Positions 49,571 through 61,548 of a DNA stretch of 64,000 nucleotides are shown piece by piece. The translations under genes and the position numbers were made by a program. Within the stretch, counting starts at the first letter, position 1, and each line of letters begins with the position of its first letter. The DNA is taken from positions 344,115,457 through 344,179,456 of the forward strand of contig OY856412.1 in assembly GCA_963693085.1 (NCBI GenBank), given 5' to 3'. The stretch comes from Alisma plantago-aquatica (lineage: Eukaryota; Streptophyta; Magnoliopsida; Alismatales; Alismataceae). The notes beneath the pieces are model-generated. The model did no database searches. It saw only the letters and a list, made by a program, of their open reading frames with translations, and had not been told where the DNA came from.

Positions 49571-51379
49571 TTTTTTTTTGGGGAAGCCAGGAGGCTATTT
49601 TATTTATCTTGCCCTCCTCTTGCAAGCCAATACGGGAAGTAGTTACAAACTTTTAAATTGTTGCGGAAAATAAATTTTGAGGTACTAACTCCATTACATT
49701 TATCTATATTTAAAATATCTGCAATACATTCAGGTGGTCTGTGCAAATCAAAGAACCCGTCTGGTAGTTTTTGAAACTCCTTTGCAGCATTGTCCGCCAT
49801 CAAATTGCACTCTCTTGGACTGAATTGAATACTCCAACCTTGATAGTCATCTAAAACTTGCTTGATCTTGGTTAAGAGTCTCTGATACCTTGGGTAATGC
49901 TCCTTATCTGAATTAATCATATCCACTAAAATCTTATAGTTTGTTTCGAGGATGAGATCTGAGATACCATTCCTTCTTGCTATCTCAAAGGCAATATCAG
50001 CTCCTATAATTTCCGCATGAGTGGCTGAACTCGCCTTGGTACTTCTGACATGTCTGTCTATCCAGCATCCTTTGAAATCCCATTCTATAATAGCTATTGT
50101 GGCCTTGTCTGGTTTCCAAGCTGCATCGGTGTTTATTTTGATGTATCCTTATAGTGGATTTCTCTAATGTTCTTCATTTCCGCTTACCTGGTTTGCAGGG
50201 TTACTACTCCATGCCTTATCTATAAGCTGAAGTTCATTAGTTATTCTTTGTATCTGTCTCTCCACAGTCGTGGTTTGGTTCTCAAACACCTACTGGTTTC
50301 GGCCCCCCAGATTATCCAACATGTGACTAGTAGGCGTTTCCTCTTGTTGGGCTCCTTCTGCATCTGCCTAATGATCCATTGTTTTCCTTCTAGTTGAAAA
50401 AAGTCGATGAGTTCATCGCCGTTCAGACTGTTTGTCCACACTTCCCTTGCACATGCACAATCTCTAAGAGCATGACTGAGGGTTTCCTCATGTTCTCGGC
50501 ATCTAGTACAAGTAGCATCAGTTGCTATCTATCTCCTGACCCACTTGTTGTTGGTTAAGATAGTGTCGTGCATAAGAAGCCAACCAAACATTTTGAATTT
50601 TACTGGCATTTTAATCTTCCACAGCTTATCCCATTTCCCTTGTACAACTAGCTCCCATTCCTTCCTCAGAATGTTGTATGCAGACTTTGTGGTGAACTTG
50701 CCGTTGGAAGTCCCAGTCCATACTCTCACGTATGATTTCATATCAGCTACCGGAGGCTCTATCTTGAGAATTTTGTTTACGACCTGTTGTGGCAGCCAAT
50801 CCTCGAGGAACTCCCTATCCCAATGCCCATTATCAAGAACAACACTTCCTACGATCATAACCCTGATGGGTTCAGGTACTTCACGCCTTGCTACCTTGAT
50901 CAATTTCAGGTTAGGCTCTACCCATTCCTCCTCCCAAAAGAAAATATTGTTTCCATTAAAAGGCATCAAGAAAGAATTGTTTGTGATCAGTTGCTTACAT
51001 TTTAGAGTAGCAACGGCTAATCTGGAAAGGTTAGATGTTTTTCCTGCCATAAACCTCTTGTATTTCTCCCTTATATGACCACACCAGGTAGTACTCCTAT
51101 TAGAGGCTAAGTCCCATGCGTTCTTAGCAATCAAAGTAGTATTCCACTCTCGCATAGACTTAAGCCCAAGTCCTCCTAGTCCTTTATGACAAGTGACTTT
51201 GTTTCACGCTACCAGGGACATTGGATGAGTCTTGTGTCCTCCCCCCATAGAAATCTGCGTATACATCCATCTATCTGGTCACACAACCCCACTGGTAGAG
51301 ACAACGTCTGCATCGTGTAGGCTGGGATGGTCTCTAAAACGGATTTTGCGAGGCAGGTCCTTCCGGCTAGTGATAGGCA
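49571..51379 (-). pseudogene. 3' part of the LINE, copy B
   Basis: Minus strand. 51209-51406 reads LSLAGRTCLAKSVLETIPAYTM in its LINE part, the segment right after the RT thumb. 50529-51155 is the zf-RVT region and 49600-50160 the RNase H region, with the same TAG after NNKWVRR and the same frameshift as copy A. The poly(A) tail is the T-run 49571-49579. At 51380 the LINE is interrupted by CACTA-2; its upstream coding continues at 63617. Confidence 0.88.
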
Positions 51380-52229
51380 CACTAGTAGAAATGGGGCTAC
51401 TTTCAACGGTACCAGCTATCCAATCTGAACTGCCATGGACGGAGGTAGCTGTTCATTATATTCCAACCGTCAAATGCAGCCCGTTCTCTGCAGCCCCGTT
51501 AATATCACTACCGCATTGGACGGGTTTGATGAATTCAACAGCACTGGCCGACCAATCTGGTCCAACTCCATGTAAATTAATAATATATTAAAAAACTCAG
51601 ATTTGATGGTACAAACTGTCGTTCAAGCTGGCAATTTACTGATTAGTATATTCTCAAATATCATAGTATTGCACATATTGTCAGTTTCATTACTAATCAT
51701 ATTTTACAAACTAATTCTTTTTCTTGATACCAATTTACAGTTGCATCTAATGTTTTATCATGCTCATGTATCACATTCGAAAGATTACCAATGTCATCAA
51801 CATAATTCTATTCCAGAATTTTTTTCATGCCATAACATTGATAACAAGATGCTTTCTCGTGTACCATACACAAATTATATTCCAGCACTTAATCAAATCC
51901 GCAAAAAAAAATGTGTCTCTTTCAAACAACTAAATGGAAACATACATTGTCAAATTACAGCACACTCGGCGTGTTCTGAAATTATAAAGTAACATATAAT
52001 AGTTATACACACCCCCTTCTTGCTGATATGCCATACATGAATGAGAAAATAACTGCAATGTTGTTTCCATCCAGCCATTACAAGTCTTTTGGGCACCCAT
52101 ATAGTAACAGTTCTGAAAATGAACTTGCTGATTAACGTCCCAACGTTATCTTAAATTTGTATATGTTGTGGGAGAGTTGGCTGGCGAGCTGCTTCATATA
52201 GAGATCATCATGATGATTTGTATTCATTT

Positions 52230-52649
52230 AATTGTTCCAAACAAATCATAATTCACGCCCATCAAATGCACAGGTGTAGTTCAAATGAGGATCCGTGGTA
52301 GCAGTAGAATGTTACGGATTTAGTCAACGATGTCTTGCTGTAAACAAAGACCGTCTCAGTAATTAACCATGCATGGCACAAAAGCATGCAACCTGTGCTC
52401 AAATGCGTGATTAATAATTGGAGTATGTTACAGGGAACAATAGTGTTATATAGACAATATTTTCTCAACTATAGAAGTTGTTAACACAGAGGTTCTAGTC
52501 TGCTGAGTAAAGTAACTTCGTTTGCTCTCTATCGCCAAAAAGTTTGCAGCCATTATCAAAAAGGGACACGAACACCAGCCATAATATGACGCATACAGGA
52601 AGGCAGGTTATACAAGCTTTTAAGCAGCACCGTTCCTTGTTGAAGTCAC
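52230..52649. other. Non-coding, CACTA-2 3' region
   Basis: No ORF of interest. As it directly follows the stop of the VIM fragment on the minus strand, part of it may be that gene's 3' UTR, captured with it. Confidence 0.4.
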
Positions 52650-53700
52650 TTAGTTTTTAGTTGACCTATCCCGTTTCTGTCTCTTGGAACTAGGCGGCAG
52701 ACTCTCACTGGCACTTGACCTCTGATCAGCATGATTATCATTGGCCTGACCATCAGCATCCGTAATAACATCACTTGTATCACTGGTATCACCACTATCT
52801 TTAGAAATGCCATTTGCCGTTGCACTTAAATGATCTGTCACTTTCCCGTTAGACTTGTTGAGAGACCCTTGATTTTCGTCATTAGAAACTCCAATGCTTT
52901 CATCCTCAGAATTTGTTTGAAGGGACTGAATCAGATTCATCACTTCACAATTCACCTGGGGATCCTTCAGATACTCTGATATATCGGTAGGGCAGCAGGG
53001 GCATTTGTTCACTACCTTCTGTGCCCGAAGACTCCTCCCACCTTCACGGGTTTGTTCTTTTACGAATTGCAGGCCTTCAAAGGCCCCAAGCAAGCAAGAC
53101 TTGCAGAAGTTATGCACACACGGGGTTGTTACAGGTAATGTCATTACCTTATGACAAATCAGACAGCTAAATTCTTTTAGAAGCTTATCTTTCACAGACA
53201 AGTGCTGCGCTTGATGAATCCTTTTGTACTGTTTTTTAGCATCATCGGGGTCCTGAATATAAACTGGTTTCTTACTTGCAGGTGGAGACTTCTTCCACTT
53301 CCAACCACTCTTCTCATCATAGTCCCAGGCAGGACTGTCCTTTCTTTCAGTAATGTCAGTGGCACCTTTCAACTCTTTTATATCAGGTAAAGGCCTTGGT
53401 CGATCACCAAACTCATCACTTGTCCATGGAGCAGGTTCATTATCACAACGAACAAACAGATAACGACATACCTTAAAACCTTGACAACCAACTTTATGCC
53501 AACACTTCTCAATACACTAGACACCGTCGTATCGAACTCCCTTTTCTGGGGCATAGGCAGAACGCTTTTCTTTGTGAGATCTCACAACACGTACAGGGTA
53601 TCCTTTCTGACAGCTTACTCTCAGAGCCTGATTCATTCTATCGAACTACTGGTCGAACGCTTGTTCTTTGTTTGTCCGTTTATTACCACTTAGATCCCTT
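52650..53700 (-). pseudogene. VIM/ORTH-like: Captured ORTHRUS/VIM (UHRF1-like) E3 ligase fragment
   Basis: The minus-strand frame from 53700 covers the second half of an SRA (YDG) domain: SGNKRTNKEQAFDQ, NQALRVSCQKGYPVRVVRSH, EKCWHKVGCQGFKVCRYLFV, CDNEPAPWTSDEFGDRPRPL. The linker reads SPAWDYDEKSGWKWKKSP. Next is a RING finger (CLICHKVMTLPVTTPCVHNF, CKSCLLGAFEGLQF, CPCCPTDI) and an acidic Ser-rich tail ending SSKRQKRDRSTKN. VIM/ORTH proteins bind hemimethylated CG through SRA and recruit MET1. The N-terminal PHD, first RING and half of SRA are missing, and two TAG codons break SRA (after AFDQ and after YDGV). No intron is seen in this 1-kb segment. An ATG-initiated 240-codon RING-plus-tail frame (52650-53372) remains open. 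It lies inside CACTA-2, in the same orientation as its genes. Confidence 0.85.
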
Positions 53701-53707
53701 CCACTTA

Positions 53708-53804
53708 GAAGTTGATCTTTTCTGTTACATTGTGCGCAGTAGAATGTACCAACTGTCAAGGACGGTAGAGTGGCTGAAGTTGATCTTTTCTGTTACATTG
53801 TGCG
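53708..53804. repeat. 29-bp perfect direct repeat next to the VIM fragment
   Basis: GAAGTTGATCTTTTCTGTTA and the following nine bases occur at 53708-53736 and again at 53776-53804, a 68-bp period, right where VIM homology ends. It may be a scar of the capture event. Confidence 0.8.
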
Positions 53805-53806
53805 TG

Positions 53807-55092
53807 ATTGCAGAGAACGCCCAACTCACTTTGTCGAGGTAAAAAAGAAATGGTGTGGCATAACTTATAGACTGGTTCTACAAAGAACAATAATCTGAAT
53901 AACATAGAAAATAATTAGAACAAAGTTCTACAAATTTTTCATATTAAGGAATATCAACCACTAGTCTATATCTGAACTTACTTGATTATATTCCCACTCT
54001 GTTAAGCTAATCCATATCACTTGGACACAACCAGGGTCAAAATATTATCTAAAAGGACCACAAGACATGTTTTTCTAGGGAGAGAACATGATCCTAAATA
54101 AAAAAATAAACATTGTCAAGTTCTAAAATAAAATATCGTGAAGAAATAATATATAAGAAATGGGGGAAAGAAGAAAAACCAAATTGAATATATAAACTTT
54201 TATTGAGCTATAGCAAAAAAACTTGTGTTAAATTTTGTTTGTTGCATTTCAATTCAGAAAGGAGATTGAAGACATTTGAATAAAGAATGATCTATATACA
54301 AATAGTTGCTAAAATTGTAATAACACTCGGATGGGAAACAGAATCCAAAAGAATTACTATGATATTGTGAAATATATATGACCTACCACATAAGTTAAAT
54401 AATAACTTCGAGAAGCTCCCTTCTTGGTTACTCCAATCTACTAAAATCTTCTAGAATATGTAGTGTGAATAATGTACCTTCTTAACCATCATGGATTCTA
54501 AGAAGTAGTTACCCAAAATTGCAAAATGAAGTGCACCGCCCTATTGGACAATGAATTATTGACTCAAAAGATTTTTAAATAAAAGTTAAATCCACAAACT
54601 ATAATAAGACATGGAGAGACCTACAAAATATCATAGCATCATGACAATATTCACATATTTCCTTTCATCCAACACACAAAATCTGCTAGCACACATGAAT
54701 ATCTTTGTTCCAAAAAAGCCAGTAATTTGAATATACCATTAACATCGACAAAATCTGGCACCTTATTAGCTGCAACAAATGATAAAACATAAAATATATA
54801 CTAACAATTGTAATAGTAGTAACGTCAAAGGATTTATAGCATTAAACTTACTTTTTTCTAGAGGTAGTTGTTTAATGGCCACAAGGGCCATGAGAGATCT
54901 GCGGAGAATAGTAGTCCTGTGATGTTAAGAGTAACATGTCACAAATGAAAATGCTTATGTCAACTAAATTTTTATATTTCAAAATACATACATGCATATC
55001 ATTGTGACTACTTGACGTGTGCGGATCACGAGAATTAGATGCACCTTCTTGACCTATAAGAAATTATTTCTAATTTAAAACAAAAACTTGAT
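53807..55092. other. AT-rich, no gene recognised
   Basis: Between the VIM fragment and the TNPA-like gene of CACTA-2. It probably holds 3' exon or UTR sequence of that gene at its right edge (about 54850-55060), but no domain is seen. Confidence 0.45.
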
Positions 55093-58000
55093 AAAAACAA
55101 TCTATTTAACTAATTATCACCTGCCCGTATCGTTCTTTTAGACATGCAAGTTCTGCTTCCAGCTCCTTAATTCGAGATTGTTGCCTAATATAAGGTCTCA
55201 TTTGCACACGTTGTAAATGAGATGCCTTCCACCTTTGTCTAGAAATTCCAATGCCATAACCCCTTTCATAACCACCATGATGTTCACCATGTACATCATC
55301 AAGCACACGAGAAAAGGCTTCATGATTGGTTGATCTTTGGAGTTGACGTTGTTGACACTTGGAGGCAATTTCATCCTATATTTATTTTCATTATAAATAT
55401 AACACCATGAAATCTTAGTCAAAATAAGCTTAACATGTGAATATATGTTAACTTACACATTTTTTCTGTGTGTACTCGTCCAAATATTCTCCATTTGCAT
55501 CTTGATGGTATTTCAGATATGCCTCATATTCAACTACTACAATTCCTTTTTCAATCTGTCATTATATAAATGATTGAATTTATTGTACCTCAACATTATT
55601 CAAACAAGATAAATTTTTTTAATGTAACTGTCTATAATTACCAATTCTTGATAGCGGCGAGAATATGATTTTGCTCTGGTTCTATGTGTGGGATGAGGAC
55701 CTTTACGATTGATCTTGTTTCGAGTGCTCTCTTCCTATAAAGAAAAAAAAAGAAAAATATTAAGATATGACTTGTGAGAAAATTTCAAGAATATGTCCTA
55801 ACTCGTTACATTTGTTGTATTACCTCCTTTTTAGGAGTCCTCCAATATTCCAACAATTTCTTCCGTTCTAAGTTAGTGACTCGTGGATCTGGTGTTGCTT
55901 GATGTTCTTGGTTTGGATTTTCTAAAGTACATCATTTATTCTTCAATATGGTACGCCAAGATCTCAGCTTCTTTTGGACATTAGCATAAGACCATTACAC
56001 AACATCTTGCATATTTGCAATCATCTCTCCATCTATCATGTAAAACTCAAAAAACTCCTAAAGCAATGTGTATATTAGAAATATTTCATACTAAGAGAGT
56101 CTAATATAGTTGAATAGATTTAAAGTAATTTCATACCATCACATCATCCATAGTGGATTCAAAGCCCTTAATGTGATCTCCACCCCATTCTTTGTATAGT
56201 GGAAAATACATGCCCTTCTTTGCACAAATCCCAAGATAATTACTCAATTTCAAAGCTACTTCACCAATTGGAGCTCCTCTATCACTAAACAAACACTTGT
56301 GTACTTTTCCATGTGGTGGTAGTAAAGAAGTTAACTTTGCTGCTCCTCTATGTCTTTTCTTTGGAGCATGTGATACATTTTGAGCTATCAAAACACATAA
56401 GTCCATTTAGTTTTACACATTAATTCTCATGTAAATTAAAGTCCATTTAGTATTACATACCAATGGACCGGGTGATCATCCTCATAGAATTCTGTTGGGA
56501 AGTGGCTCTTAAGTCTCCTATTCGGTCATAATGTCAGCGAAAGATAGAAATTATATTGAATCTCAAACTTCTATATTATGTGAACTAGTTCTTTATGGCT
56601 TACCATCTTGAGAACCTTCATTTGGCGGTCTTGTAGAATTTTGAGAGGTGTTTAAGCAAGAAAGATTCTCCCTAGGCTCAACAAAATTGCCTATGGTATG
56701 AATACTATTCATTAGTACAAGAGATATTCTACCACATATACAAACATCCCTATTAGAATACATACATATATAATCAAGTAAAAATAAATTATGAATTTCA
56801 TACCACCTATAGAGTCTTGTATTGGATCCCTTGTAGAATTCAAAGAGGTGTCATGTCTAGAAAGATTCCCTCTTGGTTCCACAAAATTACATATAGTGTA
56901 AAATAATTTATCAATAAATTCAAGATGTACATACGAAACCAGAAAAGTCAAGAGACTTCAAAATGATATAAAACATGCATATATATTATCAGGTAAAAAT
57001 AAGTTATAAATTTCATACCACCTATAGATCTTTCATTTGGAGCCCTTCTAGAATTCAAAGAGGTGTTTAAGTCAGAAAGATTCTCTCTAGGTTCCACAAA
57101 ATTACCTATGGTATGAAAACTATTCATTAGGACAAGAGATATTCTACCACATATACAAACATCCCTATTAGAATACATACATATATAATCAAGTAAAAAT
57201 AAATTACGAATTTCATACCACCTATAGAGTCTTGGATTGGATCCCTTGTAGAATTCAAAGAGGTGTCATGTCTAGAAAGGTTCCCTCTAGGTTCCACAAA
57301 ATTACCTATAGTGTAAAATAATTTATCAATAAATTCAAGATGTACATACGAAACTAGAAAAGTCAAGAGACTTCAAAATGATATAAAACATGCATACATA
57401 TTATCAAGTAAAAATAAGTTATAAATTTCATAGCACCTATAGAGCGTTCATTTGGAGCCCTTCTAGAATTCAAAGAGGTGTTTAAGCCAGACAGATTCTC
57501 GCTAGGTTCCACAAAATTACCTACGGTATGAAAACTATTCATTAGAACAAGAGATATTCTACCATCTATATAAACATCCCTATTAGTATACATATATGTA
57601 TTATCAAGTTAAAATAAGTTATAAATTTCATACCACTAATGGAGTCTTGAATTGGAGCCCTTGTAGAATTCAAAGAGTTGTCAGGTCCAAAAAGATTTCC
57701 TGTAGGTTCCACAAAATTGCCTACATGTGATAACAATTCATTAGAACAAGAGATGACCAACCACCTATTAAAATCCTATTAGAATACAAGGGGATATGTA
57801 TTGAAATTTTTTACAACATGATATATCTATCAATAAATTCAAGATGTACATACAAAACTACAAAAAGTCAAGAGTCTTCAAAATGATATAAATCATGCAT
57901 AGATATTATCAAGTAAAAATAAGTTATAAACTTCATACCACCTATAGAGCATTCATTTGGAGCCCTTCTAAAATTCAAAGACGTGTTTAAGCCAGAAAGA

Positions 58001-59259
58001 TTCTCTCTAGGTTCCACAAAATTACTTGCGGTACGAAAACTATTCATTAGAACAAGAGATATTCTATCACCTATACAAACATCCCTATTAGAATACATAT
58101 ATGTATTATCAAGTAAAAATAAGTTATAAATTTCATACCACCAATAGAGCCTTGAATTGGAGCCCTTGTAGAATTCAAAGAGTTGTCACGTCCAAAAATA
58201 TTTCTTGTAGGTTCCACAAAATTACCTACATATAATAACAATTCATTAGAACAAGAGATGGCCAACCACCTACATATGATAACAATTCACTAGAGAACCT
58301 TCATTTGGGGGCCTTGAAGAATTCAGTAAAGATGTGAAGCTAGAAATATTTCGTCTAGCATCCATAGTGGCATCTATAAGATGAACTAAATATAATAAGT
58401 ATTTATTTATACAATATATGCATAAGAAACCTAGCAAATCATGAAAAGTAATATAAAAATAAGCATTGTGTGAAAATTATGTAAATTCATACCTTCATTT
58501 GGTACTGAAATATTTGACATATTTTTTACGCAACAGGAACCTTTTGAAAGAAGTGAGATTTGCTCTAGTAATTGATGAGATGCCACACTTTGAGATGATA
58601 GTTGATACTCTTTGACTAAAAATTTGAGAAAGCTTGCAATTGGTTCTTCAAAAGTATCTAGTAGTAGTAATAGATAAATCATAAGACAACATGTAATTTT
58701 CATATGTAGGATTTAAATTTTTACAATGAAATAGAGAAGTTCCAACCCAAGGTATCACATCCAACCCTCTCCTCGAGATGTTGTGAAGAAGTTAAGGATG
58801 CACCAAGTGAAGATGAACCATCTCTCTGGGACATGGATGCTACAAAAGGGGAAGGTGGTCTTGCACCAAGTTGTGACAACTCAATATTTGAGTTTTCAGC
58901 AACATCACAAATCGCCAAATTATTATCATCAACAACATTACTACAATGTTCATATGCATTTACCATCATATCAACATAACTTTTAGGGTGATGTTGTCTA
59001 ATTTCATTTTGAACCTTTGCTTTCAATTTTTTCTTCAAAGGGGCCTTGATTCCTATGTTTAAAAAACAAATGTTAGAAATATTTTTTCTACATATTACAC
59101 AAGTGTTTATCAATAACTTACCAGGAAGATTTTTCAATGGTTCACCCAAACCAAAAGAAGAAGTTTGTTTCTGAGCTGAAGTGCCTTTATCTTCACACAC
59201 ATTACTGTGGTCAATTATCTCATCAAGAGCTCTCGTCCTCCTAACAATTCGACTCATGA
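55093..59259 (-). CDS. TNPA-like second gene of CACTA-2 (Transposase_24 type), multi-exon
   Basis: Predicted exons on the minus strand: 59121-59259 (ATG at 59256, MSRIVRRTRALDEII), 58747-59052 (APLKKKLKAKVQNEIRQHHP), 58493-58657, a nine-exon array 56604-58373, about 56462-56514, about 56139-56387 (HKCLFSDRGAPIGEVA, KKGMYFPLYKEWGGDH), pieces at 55990-55640 (LEYWRTPKK, STRNKINRKGPHPTHRTRAK, YSRRYQE) and 55093-55375, with a coiled coil (QQSRIKELEAELACLKERYG). The N-x-x-N-R and T-R-x-K-S-Y blocks with the C-terminal coiled coil fit the Ptta/En-Spm TNPA family, which binds subterminal repeats. Donors and acceptors are mostly consensus. Exon joins are my prediction. At least one stop (near 55997) lies in the C-terminal part. 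Confidence 0.6.
56604..58373 (-). repeat. Array of nine 84-87-nt mini-exons with introns
   Basis: Units at 56604-56690 (87 nt), 56807-56890, 57022-57105, 57222-57305, 57437-57520, 57637-57720, 57942-58025, 58142-58225 and 58290-58373 (all 84 nt). On the minus strand each encodes 28 or 29 residues of the type NFVEPRENLSGLNTSLNS with an ending such as RAPNERSIGG. Most are bounded by TATAG or CATAG before and GTGGTATG after. All lengths are multiples of three, so skipping or adding a unit keeps the frame. Two unit types alternate (RHDTSLNSTRDP and LNTSLNSRRAP), so growth was by duplication of a two-exon block of about 415 bp. Some splice sites are decayed (units 2, 7, 9). Confidence 0.85.
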
Positions 59260-59335
59260 TCCTGAAAATCAATAGAGACAACAAAAATTTCAGTATTAAG
59301 TATGAATTCAATTAACATATCAAAAAATAAATTAC

Positions 59336-59984
59336 CTTGTACACTTTTTCTTTTTAACCAATTTCTTGCTTTATGTATTTGTAATGTGTCCACTAATAGA
59401 TCAACTGGAACATCAGATCTAGCCCACGATTCATTACTATCATTTTCATTAAGTTGCCCAATGAATTTGGAACTATGGATGTTTCTAAGAAACATATCAT
59501 CCTCTTCACTAATATGTGAGTAGTTAGAGCAACCATACGTATTCCTAGGCCTCCAATGACAAACAACACTCCAATCAGGAAATTCAGGATCAATTGAGTA
59601 ATACACCTGTTGGACTAGTGATGGAAAGATAAATGGTTCGTCTTTAAAACTTCTTTGTTCCATATCAATCATAGTGAAATTATATTCATCCTTATGGCAG
59701 CCATATGTTGAATCATACCATGTGCATTTAAATAGATGCATAACTAGTCTTTTAGAATATGCAATTTGCATGATATTTGTTAAAGAACCATAAAAAACTT
59801 GACCATCTTGCCCAATAGTCGCTACTCCACTATTTTGTGTCACTCTCATGCTTTCTCTAGCTTTAACCTCAAATTTATAACCATTAGTAAAATATCCTTT
59901 ATATGAAAATACCCCAGGTTTTGGTCCACGAGCCAAGTATTTGACATCTTGATGTAAATCATAAGAGTCATCAAGTGCTGCAAT
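59336..59984 (-). CDS. DUF4216-type exon of CACTA-2
   Basis: One exon, acceptor ATCAG before 59984 and donor GTAATT after 59336. It reads IAALDDSYDLHQDVKYLARG, then GVFSYKGYFTNGYKFEVKAR, TWYDSTYGCHKDEYNF, YSIDPEFPDWSVVCHWRPRN. DUF4216 forms the C-terminal part of long TNP2-type transposases; its function is unknown. The frame is intact for about 216 codons. Confidence 0.7.
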
Positions 59985-60056
59985 CTGATAAAATTACTTA
60001 ATATTATTCAAGATAATACATAAAATATTATATTTGGAAAATATTTAGAGGCTTAC

Positions 60057-61548
60057 ATAGATTTTAAACTGGTCAAAGGTTTTGGTGCAATATCAAATTC
60101 TTTATCACCATTGAAATTCTTGACATCTTTGCTCCATGGATGATCAATAGGCAAAAAACGACGGTCTCAAATATACAACCTTTCTAATAACTGGAAGGTA
60201 AATAGATCCACAAGAAGTATGACATGTAGGGCATGCCTTATATCCCTTTGTACTCCATCCAGACAACATGGCATATGCTGGAAAATCACTAATAGTCCAT
60301 AACAATGATGCACGCATAGTGAAGTTTTTCACTAACAGAAGAATCATATACCTTTACACCATGGTTCCATAATATTTTCAACTCATCAATCAATGGACGC
60401 AAGTAGATATCAATTTCTCTCGGCATTTTAGGTCCATCAATCACAAGAGTCAACATAAAATAAGATTGGTCCAACACTAACCAAGGAGGCAAGTTATAAA
60501 CCATCAAAATCACAGGCCATATTGAATGATTGCTACCTTTAGCCATATTGAATGGGTCAAATCCATCACATGCTAACCCTAAGCGAACATTATGAGGTTC
60601 AATACTAAACATGGGATTTTTACTATAGAAATCTCTCCACGCTTCAGAATCTCTAGGATGCCTCATTTCTCCTACCTTATTTGGTGGTGTCTTTTTGTGC
60701 CATGTCGTAAGAGAAGTTGTAGATTTGCACATAAAAAGTCTTTTTAATCTCGGTATCAAAGGGAAATAACGAACGATCTTAGCCGGGATAGTCTTTTTTT
60801 TATTTCCAGTTGAGCACCTCCATCTAGACTTTTTACACTTCAGACACTCATTTAAGTTTTCATGTTCCCCGTAATACAACATGCAATCATTTGGACAGAC
60901 ATGGATCTTCTTACATTTCAAACCTAAATTGCCCAATACCTTTTTACAGTCATACCAATTTTTGGGAAGTGTGTTATTAGGAGGAAGAACTTTATGAACA
61001 AAATCTAAGACATCACATGCACCTTTCTTACTCCATTTGTTATCACATTTCATTTTCAATAAATCAAGTATGGCATCAAATTTAGAAACATGACATCCAG
61101 GATATAGAGGAGTGTTAGCATCATTCATCAACTCTTCAAAGTTCCCTATATCACCACATTCATTAAATTGTTGATCTTCACTAGTCGATTCATTGATCTG
61201 GTCAACTTCCTCATAAGTACCCATCATGTAGTTTAGCATATTTATATTGTCATTGTTGTTTAGATTTTGTAATCCATGTTCACATTCATTTTCCCCGTAG
61301 TACTTCCATCTTGTATATTGATCAAGAAATCTGTGAGATAAGAGATGATACCGAATAACATCTATATGTTGATGGATTATATTCTCACAACTCTTGCAAG
61401 GACATAATTTTTTAGAGTTAGAATTATCTTTGAAAGCATAATTTAAGAAAAATTCCACACCCTCACGGAAATGCATATTGTTTACTCTGTAAAATTTTGA
61501 ATTCCAACTATACATCCAACTCTTATCTTTGATAAACTTGTTTGACAT
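60057..61548 (-). pseudogene. TNP2-like transposase of CACTA-2, N-terminal part, frameshifted
   Basis: It starts MSNKFIKDKSWMYSWNSKFY, the transposase-associated domain, with the C-x-C-x2-C cluster LCPCKSCEN. The Transposase_21 core follows: GLACDGFDPFNMAKGSNHSI, YNLPPWLVLD, IDGPKMPREIDIYLRPLIDE. A frameshift near 60320, at an A-run, moves SLLWTISDFPAYAMLSGWST into another frame, and a second near 60155 moves FLPIDHPWSKDVKNF. The sequence then stops at a donor (60057), so the rest of Transposase_21 and DUF4218 are absent before the DUF4216 exon. A defective copy. Confidence 0.82.

Larger units (their letters stand above)
37129..52229. repeat. Tandem duplication, copy B (no Athila)
   Basis: It starts with TATATGTGTGAATG (the 9811 sequence), is head to tail with copy A and ends at GTATTCATTT (52229), where unique CACTA-2 sequence continues. 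It has an 18-bp local repeat near its start (GGATGTTTCTACATGT). It preserves the uninserted target of Athila at 47164-47176. Confidence 0.95.

Noticed and set aside
52650..53372. Intact host RING-finger gene
   Set aside because: The ATG lies inside a longer VIM frame, upstream SRA sequence has two stops, N-terminal domains are missing and the segment lies inside a transposon.
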